DNA from: Methanosarcina mazei S-6
GTDB taxonomy: Archaea > Halobacteriota > Methanosarcinia > Methanosarcinales > Methanosarcinaceae
Length of the DNA stretch: 64,000 nucleotides
Reading direction: 5' to 3'
Assembly: GCF_000970205.1 (NCBI RefSeq)
Contig: NZ_CP009512.1
Span: forward strand, 2,914,001-2,978,000
Within the stretch, counting starts at the first letter, position 1, and each line of letters begins with the position of its first letter. A program made the translations under genes and the position numbers. The notes under the pieces were generated by a model. That model was not told the origin of the DNA. It made no database searches and saw nothing but the letters and a program-made list of their open reading frames with translations. Below, piece by piece: positions 34,802 through 44,796 of the stretch.

Positions 34802-35485
34802 TTAAAGTTTCTGAGCAATAATTACAAACCCCAGAATTTTGTTCCCTGTCCTCGTCTCCAGTTCTTTGACCCTGAAATAATCAATTTCAAATCTGCAATC
34901 TGTGAGCAGGAACACAAGCTCTTTTTCAGTAAAATGGTGTGCAATAAACTCAGTCTCCCCTGTTTCAGGGTCACGGGCAAGGAAAGACCCTTCTTCTTTT
35001 GTAATTGGGAAGTCGTGGAGGTATCGTTTCCTGTAGAGCTTCAGGTGCCAGTTCTGGCCGAATTCCACAAGGTACAGATAAGCTCCGGGTTTCAGGACTC
35101 GAAAAACTTCTTTAATTATCCTGGATCTTTCCTTAGGGTCCGGCACAGAGGTCAAAAATGCCTGCATGACTGCAAAATCAAAACTTGAGTCATGAAAAGA
35201 AAGAGAAGAAGCATTTTCAACCTTAAACTCAGCCTTCCCTCCAGTCTTTTGATTCAGACCAGGGCTTCTTGCAGCAGTTTCTGCAAGCCTGATCGCTTCA
35301 GAATTTATATCAATTCCTGTTACCGAATACCCCAGGGAAGCAAGCTCAAGACTGATTTTTCCAGACCCACATCCGATATCAAGAATTTCATCATCTTCCT
35401 GCAGGTAGTTGTGAATTATAGGGTAAAGATCAAGGCTTGAAGGTATGTTCTTCCCGGATACCTTTTCCCAGTATGATTCAGGCAT
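34802..35485 (-). CDS. SAM-dependent class I methyltransferase
   Basis: 227-aa methyltransferase with motif I DEILDIGCGSGKISLELASL, the acidic end of strand 2 in VTGIDINSEAIRLA, and VFRVLKPGAYLYLVEFGQNW as the later conserved block. Resembles small-molecule methyltransferases of the UbiE/ArsM-like type, but no substrate-specific motif is seen. Convergent with the SMR transporter; no operon partner. Confidence 0.82.
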   Translation of the reverse strand: MPESYWEKVSGKNIPSSLDLYPIIHNYLQEDDEILDIGCGSGKISLELASLGYSVTGIDINSEAIRLAETAARSPGLNQKTGGKAEFKVENASSLSFHDSSFDFAVMQAFLTSVPDPKERSRIIKEVFRVLKPGAYLYLVEFGQNWHLKLYRKRYLHDFPITKEEGSFLARDPETGETEFIAHHFTEKELVFLLTDCRFEIDYFRVKELETRTGNKILGFVIIAQKL

Positions 35486-36634
35486 AAAGAATCAGATGCA
35501 GGTGAAGAATAAAGAACATTTCGCAATTCCGGACTTCACGAGTTTTCGAGTAAAATAGAAAATAGAAGCTAAAAGAACTGCAGGAAAGTGGAACACAGAG
35601 TGTAAACAACAGATGTGAAAAAAATAGAAAGGGGTAGATAAATAATTGAAAATCAATAAAGATATTTCAGGCAACTCCTGAATCCGCCCTGCAGGTGTTG
35701 CCTGAAAAATGCTTATTGTTAAGGTCAATCCTTTTAACGCGAACTTTGGCACCGCCAGAGTAGCGTTTAACTGAGGGTCTATTCCCGCAGTGGATCCGGA
35801 CAACCTGCCCGGATCACATAATGTAATCTTTGCGGGATAACTCAGCAGTCTCTGCTACAGGTTTCCGAAAGAAATCGGACGTTGACATCAATGAGTGTGC
35901 AACAGAGCTGCTGTTTCGTGATGGAAATGCCCTTAACATTCAGGTTTTTTTTCAATGCTTTTGGAGTACTTTTTGGAGATTTAGCTTCTCCTTTTTTGAG
36001 ACCTTTATTCTTTGTTTTTAAAGACCTTTATTTCCTTCACATTCTTAAAGATCTTTTAATTCCCGCAGATTTATTCAAAGCTTTTAGTTTAGCTTTGTCT
36101 GAAAAATCATTTGGGATTAGAATTTCATATTGTAAAATTAGAATATAAGTATACTTTTTGCAATAGTTCTGTTTCCTGACAGGGCCAATACTTTTAAAGC
36201 TTGATAATGCTTTATTTTCCTTGATAAAAGATCTGCATAATTTATAACGAATAGAAAGTGCACATATTATCTCTTATTAACAGAAGCACACCTTACAAAA
36301 AAAATAAACAAACCCTGAACCTTCACTACCCTCCGATCTGCCGTAGAATATATAAAATAATCATTGAGGGGTGCTGAAAGCGGTTTAATATACTGAAATC
36401 CTTTAACCTTCTCATACAGTCTTTAAAAGCTGAAAAACCTGCCAAATCGCCTGCACTCAAAGAAAATTCAGGGTAACCTGGATGGACTTGTCCGGAACCT
36501 GCAGAAAGGAGAAATAATTCGCAATTAATTAAGCCAGCCGTATCTGTAAAGGTTAAAATGAAACGGCATCACGGGACCTCTTTAAATTCTGGAAGAGAAA
36601 TAGTATAAGGGGCAGAAACACATATATTCCTTCG
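35486..36634. other. Intergenic region of about 1.15 kb
   Basis: No convincing gene. The minus strand from about 35930 to 35670 stays open except for a single TGA (near 35817), with plausible residue content after it (VKRYSGGAKVRVKRIDLNNK), but no start codon follows that stop and no family is recognised; it may be a decayed gene. 36150-36600 is AT-rich with nothing visible apart from the presumed promoter of the MFS gene. Confidence 0.45.
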
Positions 36635-37981
36635 ATGGAACAGAACTCGGGAACTTCCTCTGCAAGCGGCAGAGCACTTTTTCCATTATATGCCATAACA
36701 TTTATAGGAACCCTCGGGTTTGGCATCATACTTACTTTTCTCGTATTCCTTGTAACAGACTATGGAGGCAATGCCCTTGTCTACGGCATACTCGCTTCAA
36801 CTTACCCTGCCTTCCAGCTTATCGGAGCTCCTGTACTGGGCAGGTGGTCTGACCTTTATGGGAGAAAAAAGATTCTATTATTGAGTCAGATTGGGACCAT
36901 GCTTGCCTGGATCATTTTTTTTGCCGCCCTGTTTTTTCCAGTAATCCCGCTGATAGAGGTCAGGTCTGATCTTCTTGGAACATTTACAATTACTCTCCCT
37001 TTGCTTATACTCTTTTTAGCGAGGGCTCTTGACGGTGCTACAGGGGGAAATGTTTCAGTTGCCAATGCTTATCTTGCCGACCTCACCTCGGAAGAAGAAA
37101 GAAATAAAAACTACGGACGAATGTCCGTAGCCTCAAATCTGGGATATGTCTTTGGTCCTGCGATTGCCGGAGTTCTCGGGACAACAGCCTATGGCGAAAT
37201 TCTGCCAGTATCCGCCGCACTGGTGATTTCAATCATAGGAACTCTTATAGTACTTTTTCTTCTCCCAGATTCCCGGCCCTGCGCCATTGAAGAATACCCC
37301 GAATCCACCGGGATTAGAAAAATACTCGGGCAGGAACAAAAAGAGTGCTATCAGGTTGAGGCAGGAAGTAAAATAACATTTCGTGAAGTCTTCAAGCTTG
37401 AGTACATCCCTTTTATGCTGGTTGTTTACTTCCTTATTTTTCTGGGCTTCAATATATATTATACCGCATTCCCTATCTTTGCCGTTGTTGCCCTTGAATG
37501 GAGCCCTGCGGAGCTGGGTATTTATTTTTCCGTAATCAGTGCGCTTATGGCATTTGTACAGGGCCCGGTCCTTGCAAAGCTTGCCAGAAGATATAGGGAG
37601 TCTATAATGGTTGTTGGCGGCGGTTTTATTCTGGGACTTCAGTTTATCCTTATAGTATCCGGAGACTATCTTCTTCTGTACCTTGCAGCCGTGTTTTTTG
37701 CTTTTGGGAACGGGATTATGTGGCCTTCTATTCTCTCCATCCTCTCCAAATTTGCGGGTAAAAAATACCAGGGATCTGTTCAGGGCTTTGCAATGAGCGC
37801 GAGCAGCCTTGCAAGCATAATCGGCCTTCTTGCAGGAGGCTTCCTGTATACGCAGTTTGGAGTTATAGCCTTCCTTATCGCAGCCGCAATAATATATCTT
37901 GTAGTTTTCCTCTCTTTCAGGCTTCTAAGAATTGAGAAAGAGAAACTGATAGAAACTGAGGCTGCGAAAACTCCAGTTTAA
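36635..37981 (+). CDS. Major facilitator superfamily exporter
   Basis: 448-aa membrane protein with about 12 hydrophobic helices. The loop 2-3 motif A reads GRWSDLYGRKKILLLSQIGT and the region YLADLTSEEERNKNYGRMS after helix 4 is typical of TetA-like drug/H+ antiporters, as are GPAIAGVLG and the later loop PVLAKLARRYRES. A charged central loop (residues about 210-250) joins the two halves. Substrate unknown; a proton-driven exporter of toxic compounds is most likely. No adjacent regulator. Confidence 0.88.
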   Translation: MEQNSGTSSASGRALFPLYAITFIGTLGFGIILTFLVFLVTDYGGNALVYGILASTYPAFQLIGAPVLGRWSDLYGRKKILLLSQIGTMLAWIIFFAALFFPVIPLIEVRSDLLGTFTITLPLLILFLARALDGATGGNVSVANAYLADLTSEEERNKNYGRMSVASNLGYVFGPAIAGVLGTTAYGEILPVSAALVISIIGTLIVLFLLPDSRPCAIEEYPESTGIRKILGQEQKECYQVEAGSKITFREVFKLEYIPFMLVVYFLIFLGFNIYYTAFPIFAVVALEWSPAELGIYFSVISALMAFVQGPVLAKLARRYRESIMVVGGGFILGLQFILIVSGDYLLLYLAAVFFAFGNGIMWPSILSILSKFAGKKYQGSVQGFAMSASSLASIIGLLAGGFLYTQFGVIAFLIAAAIIYLVVFLSFRLLRIEKEKLIETEAAKTPV

Positions 37982-38050
37982 TCCTTAAAAAAGTGACTGG
38001 TTTTTGGGATATTGAAAAATGACTGGCTGGTTTTAATGGATCTCAGAATT

Positions 38051-38245
38051 TTAATAGATTTCCTTAACCCTGCCTACCTGCCCATCGGACAGCTGGACTT
38101 TGATCCCATGAGGGTGGGTCGAAGAATTGGTTAAAATTCTCTTCACAACTCCACGAGTTATTTTCCCAGTCTTCTGGTCCTGTTTTAAAACGATTCCCAC
38201 GTTTAATCCTTCTTTAATGTTTGATCTCATGCTTCCGTTATTCAT
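38051..38245 (-). CDS. YwbE family small protein
   Basis: 64-aa protein matching the YwbE (DUF2196) family: SNIKEGLNVGIVLKQDQKTG, then KITRGVVKRILTNSSTHPHG and IKVQLSDGQVGRVKEIY. These small beta-rich proteins are widespread in bacteria and archaea, without firm function. The start may be ATG 38245 or the ATG five codons later, which has GGAAG in front. Confidence 0.82.
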   Translation of the reverse strand: MNNGSMRSNIKEGLNVGIVLKQDQKTGKITRGVVKRILTNSSTHPHGIKVQLSDGQVGRVKEIY

Positions 38246-38325
38246 GGCATAAGGTCAATTCCGTGGTATATAAACCATTACGTTCAGAAAACTTTTTTAT
38301 AAATAAATCACCTGCCTGTAAAATA

Positions 38326-38586
38326 TTATAATTCTGACTTTTTCACCTGTTCTCTGTTTTCAAGCCAGTCCAACACCCTGGGCCAGAGGGACAGTGAGAT
38401 AATTATGGTAATAATAAAAACGAAAATGCAACCCATAACAACGTCTACCAGAGTATAGGATGTTTCTCCTGAGTAAATATTAGCTAACAGGGTCCCGAGC
38501 AGGAAAAGGCTCATCAGCACCACGGAAGTGGCAACACTTAATAGAAACACGGCCCGGTTCTTGTCTTTGGATTCGAAATTTACCAT
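38326..38586 (-). CDS. Small membrane protein with two helices
   Basis: 86-aa protein with two hydrophobic segments, FLLSVATSVVLMSLFLLGTL and VVMGCIFVFIITIIISLSLW, short charged ends (N-terminal ESKDKNR, C-terminal ENREQVKKSEL). GGTGATAAT precedes the ATG, a normal Methanosarcina ribosome site. I recognise no family. It lies 45 bases downstream of the copper ATPase gene in the same direction and might be co-transcribed with it. Confidence 0.7.
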   Translation of the reverse strand: MVNFESKDKNRAVFLLSVATSVVLMSLFLLGTLLANIYSGETSYTLVDVVMGCIFVFIITIIISLSLWPRVLDWLENREQVKKSEL

Positions 38587-38630
38587 ATTATCACCGACAT
38601 TGAGCGGAAGTCATAAAATCAGTCCTGAAC

Positions 38631-41519
38631 TTACTTAATCCTGCTTCTTTTCATCAGAAGGGAATTGGTTGTCACCGAAACCGAACTTAATGCCATAAAA
38701 GCAGCAGCCAGTTCAGGCGTAATAAGAACTCTGTGAAAAAAAGGATAAAGAATTCCGGCTGCAATAGGGATGCCTATTGTATTGTACCCGAAAGCCCAGA
38801 GAAGGTTCTGCTTGATCTTACGAATGGTAAGCCTGCTCAGGCGAAGGGCTGCTACCACGTCTATGGGGTCATTTTTAATAAGCACAATTTTTGCGGATTC
38901 CATTGCCACATCCGTGCCTGCTCCCATTGCGATCCCCACGTCCGACTGTATAAGGGCAGGGGCATCATTTATCCCGTCGCCTACCATTCCAACAAGCCTG
39001 CCTCCGCTCTGGAGCTTCTTGATTTCGTTTGCTTTGTCTTCTGGCAGAACCTCGGCAAGTACTCTTGAGATTCCGACCTCCGATGCAATTGCCCCGGCTG
39101 TAATGGAGTTGTCACCGGTTATCATAACCACTTCAATGCCCATATTCTTCAGGGTCTCCACTGCCTCTTTAGAATTCTCTTTCAGAGTATCTGCAACTGC
39201 AACCAGCCCCATAGCTTCATCCCCTAGAGCTACAAGCATTGCAGTTTTCCCGTTTTCTTCAAACCTGCGCATCTCGGCTTCAAGACCGTCAAAAGAAATT
39301 GAATATTCTTCCATAAGCTTGCGGGTGCCCAGCAGAACCCTCCTGTCCTCGAGATAGGCCTCTATTCCTTTTCCCGGAATAGAACGGAAATTTTTTGCCC
39401 CTGCAAGGCTGATTCCCTGTTCTTCCGCCCCTCTTACAATAGCTTCTCCGAGAGGATGTTCAGACCCTTTTTCAGCCGATGCAGCAGTAAAAAGTACCTC
39501 CTTTTCCTCACGTCCGGAAACTGCAAATATATCTGTCAGTTTAGGGGTGCCTTCAGTAAGAGTCCCCGTTTTGTCAAAAACAATGGTATCAAGTTTATGT
39601 GCTCTTTCAAGGGCTTCTCCTCCTTTAATAAGAATTCCGTTTTCCGCCCCTTTGCCTGTGCCGACCATTATGGCTGCAGGGGTTGCAAGCCCGACTGCAC
39701 ACGGGCAGGAGATAACAAGAACAGTGATAGCTATAAGCAGGGAAAAGAGGAAAGGGCTGGTGCCCCTGAGAGCTTCGGACTCTCCTACCCCATAGAACCA
39801 GTAACCAAAGAAAAACCAGAAGAAAAAAGCCAGAAGAGCAATTATATGTACGGTTACGATGAAGTTTCCGGCAAAGACATCTGCAATCCTCTGGATAGGA
39901 GCCTTGGTTGTCTGAGCTGCTTCTACAAGTCTGATGATCTGGGCAAGGGCGGTATCAGCCCCCACTTTGGTAGCCCTGAACCTGAAAGATCCCATTCTGT
40001 TAATGGTAGCCCCAATAACAGTATCTCCTTCGCCTTTTTCAACCGGGATGCTCTCTCCTGTGATCATGGACTCGTCCACTGCAGAGCTTCCTTCAACCAC
40101 AATTCCGTCAACAGGTATTTTTTCACCCGGACGGACAATAACAATATCTCCGACTACTACCTCTTCAACAGGGACCTCTTTTTCCACACCGTCTACAAGG
40201 ATCCTTGAGGTTTTAGCCCTTAACCCCATCAGCTTTCGGATAGCTTCTGAGGTTCTGCCCCGGGCTCGTGTTTCGAGATACCTGCCAAAGACAATGAAAA
40301 TAATCAGAAAAGCCACGGTATCGTAGTAGAGAACGTCATATCCTGGACCCAGGTCAAGGAAAGTTGCTGCTACACTGATAAGATAAGCCGACCCTGTCCC
40401 CGCGGCAATCAGCAGGTTCATGTCGGTTACGCCGTGCCTGAAGCCTTTAACAGTGCCTGCAAAAAACTGCCTGCCCGGAAAGAGGAGAATAAGAGTGGAC
40501 ATGATGAAAAGCACGGTGTGATTGGAAAAGATGTCTGGAACAAAAGAGAGAAACGGGAACATCATGCTCATATTTCCGAGAGATACGGGGATCCCCAGGA
40601 GGAGGGCAATGATCAGGTTATTTCTCTGCTTGAGGATCTCAGCGTCCCTTGAGATCTGTTCCCTATCTTCATATTCTACAGTCTCAGCCTGCACTGATGC
40701 TCCATAACCTATTCCCTGGACTGCAGCAATAATCTCCCTGACAGATATGCGGCTTGAATCGAATTCCACAACGGCTTTTTCGAGGGGAAAATTTACGGAA
40801 GTCGAGATTACACCCTCGGTTTTATTGAGAATCCTCTCAATGTTTGCAGCACAGGATGCGCAGCTCATCCCCTGGAGGTTAAGGGTTACCCTGTCTTTCT
40901 CAACTTTATACCCGATGGACTCGATAGCTTCTTCAATCTGCCCGGGGGAAATAAGAGAAGGATCAAAGCTAACATTTGCCCTGCCAAGTTCCAGATTAAC
41001 GGTTGCGGAATCCACTCCGTTTTCTTTCTTCAGGACTTTCTCAATATTCAGGGCGCATGCCGAACATGTCATCCCGGAAACACCGAGAGTGATTTCTTTA
41101 AGCCCTTCTTTCTGACCTGAAATTCGGGAGACTTTTTCTTCTGCCGTTTTGCAGGTTTCTGTGAGGGGACATGCCTGAGAACTTCCCTGCGCCTTATCCT
41201 CATATTCCAGACCCTTATCAGCAGAGTCTAAAACCTGTCCTGCTTTCTCTTCTTCCATTGCAGGCTCTGAGCTTTCCGTCAGGACTTTTTCTTTATCTTC
41301 TTCAGTCTCCCCTTCGCGTTCTGTAGAATAGCCAGCCTTTCGGACGGCTTCCATAATATCTTCAGGGCTTAATTTTTCAGGATCAAAATTAACATATGCA
41401 CGTTCAGCTTCGAGATTGACATCTACAGATTCTACACCATCAAGTGAAGCAATAGCATCCGCTACTCTTTTCTGGCAGTGACCACAGGTCATGCCGTAAA
41501 CTCCTATCGCAAGTTCCAT
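38631..41519 (-). CDS. copA: Copper-translocating P1B-type ATPase with three HMA domains
   Basis: 962-aa Cu+ P-type ATPase that exports copper. Three N-terminal heavy-metal-associated domains have GMTCGHC, GMTCSAC and GMSCASC metal sites; a charged linker of about 70 residues ([20 protein letters not shown] and on) separates the first from the second. The core shows TGE actuator loop ([12 protein letters not shown]), the ion-path motif CPC ([15 protein letters not shown]), phosphorylation site [21 protein letters not shown] and the N-domain HP in [11 protein letters not shown]-terminal helices carry [12 protein letters not shown] and [12 protein letters not shown] with Met and Ser as in Cu+ pumps. 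Its neighbour upstream is a small HMA protein that could deliver copper. Confidence 0.95.
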   Translation of the reverse strand: MELAIGVYGMTCGHCQKRVADAIASLDGVESVDVNLEAERAYVNFDPEKLSPEDIMEAVRKAGYSTEREGETEEDKEKVLTESSEPAMEEEKAGQVLDSADKGLEYEDKAQGSSQACPLTETCKTAEEKVSRISGQKEGLKEITLGVSGMTCSACALNIEKVLKKENGVDSATVNLELGRANVSFDPSLISPGQIEEAIESIGYKVEKDRVTLNLQGMSCASCAANIERILNKTEGVISTSVNFPLEKAVVEFDSSRISVREIIAAVQGIGYGASVQAETVEYEDREQISRDAEILKQRNNLIIALLLGIPVSLGNMSMMFPFLSFVPDIFSNHTVLFIMSTLILLFPGRQFFAGTVKGFRHGVTDMNLLIAAGTGSAYLISVAATFLDLGPGYDVLYYDTVAFLIIFIVFGRYLETRARGRTSEAIRKLMGLRAKTSRILVDGVEKEVPVEEVVVGDIVIVRPGEKIPVDGIVVEGSSAVDESMITGESIPVEKGEGDTVIGATINRMGSFRFRATKVGADTALAQIIRLVEAAQTTKAPIQRIADVFAGNFIVTVHIIALLAFFFWFFFGYWFYGVGESEALRGTSPFLFSLLIAITVLVISCPCAVGLATPAAIMVGTGKGAENGILIKGGEALERAHKLDTIVFDKTGTLTEGTPKLTDIFAVSGREEKEVLFTAASAEKGSEHPLGEAIVRGAEEQGISLAGAKNFRSIPGKGIEAYLEDRRVLLGTRKLMEEYSISFDGLEAEMRRFEENGKTAMLVALGDEAMGLVAVADTLKENSKEAVETLKNMGIEVVMITGDNSITAGAIASEVGISRVLAEVLPEDKANEIKKLQSGGRLVGMVGDGINDAPALIQSDVGIAMGAGTDVAMESAKIVLIKNDPIDVVAALRLSRLTIRKIKQNLLWAFGYNTIGIPIAAGILYPFFHRVLITPELAAAFMALSSVSVTTNSLLMKRSRIK

Positions 41520-41561
41520 CGGATATGCCGCCTATCCAGTTTTTTCAGACTTCCCTGGCGC

Positions 41562-41768
41562 TTAAAAAGCGTTCATGGGCTCTCTTACATTTTTATAACC
41601 CGCTTCGAGCAGGGTCATCCTGATGACGTGTGCATCAGTTATCCGGCTGTCATAAGTCACGTTTACCGTCCTTTCCGGTACATTCACATTTACACATGAA
41701 ACCCCGCTAATAGAGGTAATAAGTCTGGTAACCGTGTCTTTACAGTACTTGCAAATCATGTCATCCAC
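41562..41768 (-). CDS. HMA-domain protein (possible copper chaperone)
   Basis: 68-aa heavy-metal-associated domain with the metal loop DDMICKYCKDTV, a CxxC pair preceded by Met. The remaining ferredoxin-like fold is normal (VSCVNVNVPERTVNVTYDSR, VIRMTLLEAGYKNV). Start is GTG 41768; the frame upstream still reads TTFVV-like, which is the usual first strand of such domains, but contains no standard start, with GGGGGAG 12 bases before the GTG. Located 42 bases before copA in the same direction, so it likely feeds copper to CopA. Confidence 0.8.
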   Translation of the reverse strand: MDDMICKYCKDTVTRLITSISGVSCVNVNVPERTVNVTYDSRITDAHVIRMTLLEAGYKNVREPMNAF

Positions 41769-41937
41769 TACAAATGTTGTCTCCCCCGTGTCTTCACCCC
41801 CGGATCATCAGCTGCTTTTTAAACAGGCGCTTCACCCATATTATAAAAATCTGTGCCTTTTACTATATAATGGAATTCCTCGAGCCGGATAAATAAAATG
41901 TCTCAGGATCAATAAAACTCAGACACATAATTCCAGT

Positions 41938-42144
41938 TCAAGCTGGTTCATACCCGCTTTCTCGGACTGCAGCCTTTATTTTCTCAACATCTGTTTTCTC
42001 TTCATCAAATTCGACAACAGCCTGTTTGTTCTCAAGGCTGACGTCTACTTTCTTTACACCCTGTACATCTTCAATTGCTTTTTTAACCCTCATAACACAA
42101 TGCCCACAGGACATACCTTCGACTTTTATAGTTTCCTGAGTAAT
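41938..42144 (-). CDS. HMA-domain copper chaperone with apparent ATT start
   Basis: Stand-alone HMA domain (68 aa): TIKVEGMSCGHCVMRVKKAI with the CxxC copper site, then VQGVKKVDVSLENKQAVVEF and a C-terminal VRESGYEPA. Relatives start MTQETIKVEG or similar; here the equivalent codon is ATT (42144), with GGAGG 8 bases before it. The upstream ATG at 42324 would add 60 residues without domain character across an apparently non-coding region. I therefore start at ATT. Probable role: cytoplasmic copper carrier for the nearby CopA. Confidence 0.8.
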   Translation of the reverse strand: MTQETIKVEGMSCGHCVMRVKKAIEDVQGVKKVDVSLENKQAVVEFDEEKTDVEKIKAAVRESGYEPA

Positions 42145-42511
42145 CGTTTCAACCTCCAATATATTTATCAGAAAGAATTTGCTTACCATCTTTATAAAAG
42201 TGTTCTTGGCGGAAATAGATAAAAAATCTGTTAAAATAATTTGTAGTTTTTTTACATTATGAGAGTATTTTCTATTTAATATATTACAATAGTTTCTCAT
42301 AGTCTGATAGAAGAATACGGGCAAAAAGAATATAGAAGTAACCCCCTATTTTAAAAAAGAACATGTATCTACCTTATTTCACGTTGCCGCTCTGGATTGC
42401 ATTTCACTTAGTTCAAGAACTATTTCCGTGTAAATAATTCCCTGGTTTAATAACTGGCATCTCCATCAAGTTGAGATCTGCAGTCAGACATCCGGCGAAG
42501 CTAGTACTTCT

Positions 42512-42621
42512 GTTCTCATCTGTATACGGGTGACTTCAAAAGGAGAGCCCGATAATATAGATACCAATGACAGTAACAATACAGGTTCTCATCTGTATAC
42601 GAGTGACTTCAAAAGGAGAGC
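42512..42621. repeat. Direct repeat of 37 bp, two copies 73 bp apart
   Basis: GTTCTCATCTGTATACGGGT plus 17 further bases at 42512-42548 recurs at 42585-42621 with one substitution (GGG to GAG). The 821-base gap 42145-42965 has no recognisable gene; each copy ends in AAAAGGAGAGC, but no frame starts after it. It might mark a duplicated regulatory site or a transcript start. Confidence 0.85.
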
Positions 42622-42965
42622 AGCACTGGATTGAAAGAATTGAAGTGCAATTCAGCCCATTCAGAAAGAATGCCAGCAAATTAACTACAGGCACCTGAAG
42701 CTGAAAAATGATCTTATTTATGGAGAACATAAAAAAGAAACAAAAAAGCCTAAATGTTCTGAAATCGCGAGAAAAGATATTGTGTAAAAAAATACAAAAT
42801 CTGAATTTATCTTTTCCTATCCAGATAGTTTTCAGGGGAATTTATCAGAATAAAATTCCCCTGTTAAACTATTTTTTAGACTTGGGAACTTAAAATTGTT
42901 TTTAACCGGAAAACTGAAAAAATAACGTTGATTCCAGTAGAAAAATAAAAATTTAAATGAAATTT

Positions 42966-43346
42966 TTATTTTGGAGACGCTGCTTTTGATGCCGCTTTTG
43001 GTTTCTCTACTATCGGAACCACTACTTTAACAGTTTCTTTCGCACCGGTTTTTGGCCTTTCATTGGATATTGATAGGCAGTCTTTCGGGCAACCAGTAAC
43101 GCACTCTGTGCACATAATACACCGGAACAGGTTGATTTCCCACGTTTTGTCTGCTTTGGTAACTGTAATCGCATCCGGTGGACATTTCTTTTGACATAGC
43201 CCGCAGAGGATACAGTTTTCAGGATTGATAACAATCCTTCCTTTAAACTCTTTATAAGTTTCCCTTATCTCGAAGGGATAAAGTCTGGTAGCCGGTTTAT
43301 GAGAAATGTTTGATAATACAAGGTTTAGCATACCCATTTTAATCAC
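42966..43346 (-). CDS. echF: Ech hydrogenase subunit F, two [4Fe-4S] ferredoxin-like
   Basis: Electron-transfer subunit of the energy-converting [NiFe] hydrogenase. Two tetranuclear cluster motifs are visible: CILCGLCQKKCPPDAI and CIMCTECVTGCPKDCLSI. It accepts electrons from reduced ferredoxin and passes them to EchC. The C-terminus is an Ala/Lys/Pro-rich tail (PKAASKAASPK). Last gene of the echABCDEF operon, starting 9 bases after echE. Length 126 aa agrees with the family. Confidence 0.95.
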   Translation of the reverse strand: MIKMGMLNLVLSNISHKPATRLYPFEIRETYKEFKGRIVINPENCILCGLCQKKCPPDAITVTKADKTWEINLFRCIMCTECVTGCPKDCLSISNERPKTGAKETVKVVVPIVEKPKAASKAASPK

Positions 43347-43355
43347 CCTTCCACT

Positions 43356-44432
43356 TCATCTTTCAGTGCAGCTAATGCAGGGGTCTATAGTGAGTACAAT
43401 TATAGGAACATCAGCGAGTTTTACGCCTGGGAGCATTACTAGCAGTGAAGGTATGTTTGCAAAGGTAGGAGTCCTAATTTTAAGCCTTTCCAGGTTTTTA
43501 GTACCGTTACCTTTCACGTAATATACAACTTCACCTCTGGGCTGCTCTGTTCTCATAATTGCTTCACCGGTAGGGAAGCCCTTTACAGGTACTGAAATGT
43601 CGCCATTAGGCAGCCTGGAGATTGCATTTCTTATTATTTCAATAGAATTAAGTACTTCGTTGATCCTTACTTTAGTTCTTGAGTAACAATCTCCGTCTTT
43701 CTCCACAGCTGTCTTAAAACCGAGATCCTTATAAATTGCCCAGTCATCTATATCTCTTACGTCAATGGCGTTATCGCTTCCTCTCAATGTAGGACCGGCA
43801 GTTCCCAACTCATATGCTACCTGCTTTGACATTACACCTAATCCCTTAGTTCTTTTCTTAACGGTGTAATTATTTACGAACACCTTTTCAATGTTTTTAA
43901 CTTGGTCTTCCAGTGTATCGCACAGTTTCAGAAGCATATCAGTATGTTCTTTGGTCAAATCTCTGGTAACTCCTCCGACCTTTGATATTGAGTGTATAAC
44001 CCTGTTTCCACAGATTCTTTCCGCTGCATCCTGTACTCCTTCTCTGTACTTCCAGCATTCATAAAAAAGGCTTTCAAATCCAAAACCATCAGCAAACAGA
44101 CCAAGCCAGAGAAGGTGACTGTGGAGTCTATTGAGTTCACCAACTATTACCCTGATATACTGAGCTCTTTCAGGGGGTTCTAAATCGAATAATTTCTCAA
44201 CTGCCCGTGTATAAGTTATACCATGGAGGGCACTGCATATTCCACAGATTCTTTCACAAATGTATGTTGTTTGAACATAGTCCTTTGTGTCTATGAACTT
44301 CTCAAGCCCTCTGTGCACATAGCCTATTGAAGGAAGTGCTCCAACAACAATATCGTCGTCAAGCTCAAGTTTCAACGCTACCGGTTCGGGTAAAACGGGG
44401 TGCTGAGGACCAAAAGGTATTACAGTTGTCAT
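43356..44432 (-). CDS. echE: Ech hydrogenase large (catalytic) subunit E
   Basis: [NiFe]-binding large subunit (358 aa). The N-terminal Ni ligands are in ICERICGICSALHG and the C-terminal pair in TIDPCISCTER. As in other Ech-type enzymes the protein ends a few residues after the last Cys pair (ER), so there is little or no C-terminal extension for protease cleavage. It catalyses H2 formation or uptake in the cytoplasmic arm of the membrane complex. Close homology to complex I NuoD is reflected in LNRLHSHLLWLGLFADGFGF. Lies between echD and echF. Confidence 0.96.
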   Translation of the reverse strand: MTTVIPFGPQHPVLPEPVALKLELDDDIVVGALPSIGYVHRGLEKFIDTKDYVQTTYICERICGICSALHGITYTRAVEKLFDLEPPERAQYIRVIVGELNRLHSHLLWLGLFADGFGFESLFYECWKYREGVQDAAERICGNRVIHSISKVGGVTRDLTKEHTDMLLKLCDTLEDQVKNIEKVFVNNYTVKKRTKGLGVMSKQVAYELGTAGPTLRGSDNAIDVRDIDDWAIYKDLGFKTAVEKDGDCYSRTKVRINEVLNSIEIIRNAISRLPNGDISVPVKGFPTGEAIMRTEQPRGEVVYYVKGNGTKNLERLKIRTPTFANIPSLLVMLPGVKLADVPIIVLTIDPCISCTER

Positions 44433-44454
44433 ATGATTCTCCTCTCAAATTGCT

Positions 44455-44796
44455 TTAGGCTAAAGGAGCTTTCGGACTGTTTGGCGTTAAGTAAAGGTAG
44501 CCTTTATAGTCTATTGCTAAACCTTCGAAAGTCAATCCGAAGAGATCCTGGTACTCATTCTCGATCAAGAGTGCACCTAGATAAATGCCTGATATACTCT
44601 TGGGCTTCTCACCTGGTTTCAAAAAGTACCTCAGGTTTTTCAGTTTATAATCTTTTTCAAAGACATAGATCAAATCATGACCATCGTTAGCTTTCAGGCA
44701 TATCATAGTAGCGTTTCGATAGCCATCCTTTTTTAATTGCTCTACGGTTTTTAGCAGCTCTTCGCTACTTTTAATTTCTACCTCATTCTTAAGCAT
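44455..44796 (-). CDS. echD: Ech hydrogenase subunit D
   Basis: 113-aa hydrophilic subunit without cofactor motif, related to the complex I NuoC-type subunit: TVEQLKKDGYRNATMICLKA, then a short YFLKPGEKPKSISGIYLGAL and LLIENEYQDLFGLTFEGLAI segments. Its ATG lies inside the end of echC (8-base overlap), so translation is coupled. Structural role in the peripheral arm. Confidence 0.92.
   Translation of the reverse strand: MLKNEVEIKSSEELLKTVEQLKKDGYRNATMICLKANDGHDLIYVFEKDYKLKNLRYFLKPGEKPKSISGIYLGALLIENEYQDLFGLTFEGLAIDYKGYLYLTPNSPKAPLA

Noticed and set aside
35492-35803. 103-codon minus-strand frame, and a neighbouring frame open except for one TGA near 35817
   Set aside because: No start with ribosome site and no family match. 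The single TGA is not a reason to invoke recoding; a decayed gene is possible but not supported.
42966-43346. In-frame TAG read as pyrrolysine in any gene of the window
   Set aside because: All recognised genes end at stops consistent with family length; no methylamine methyltransferase genes are present.
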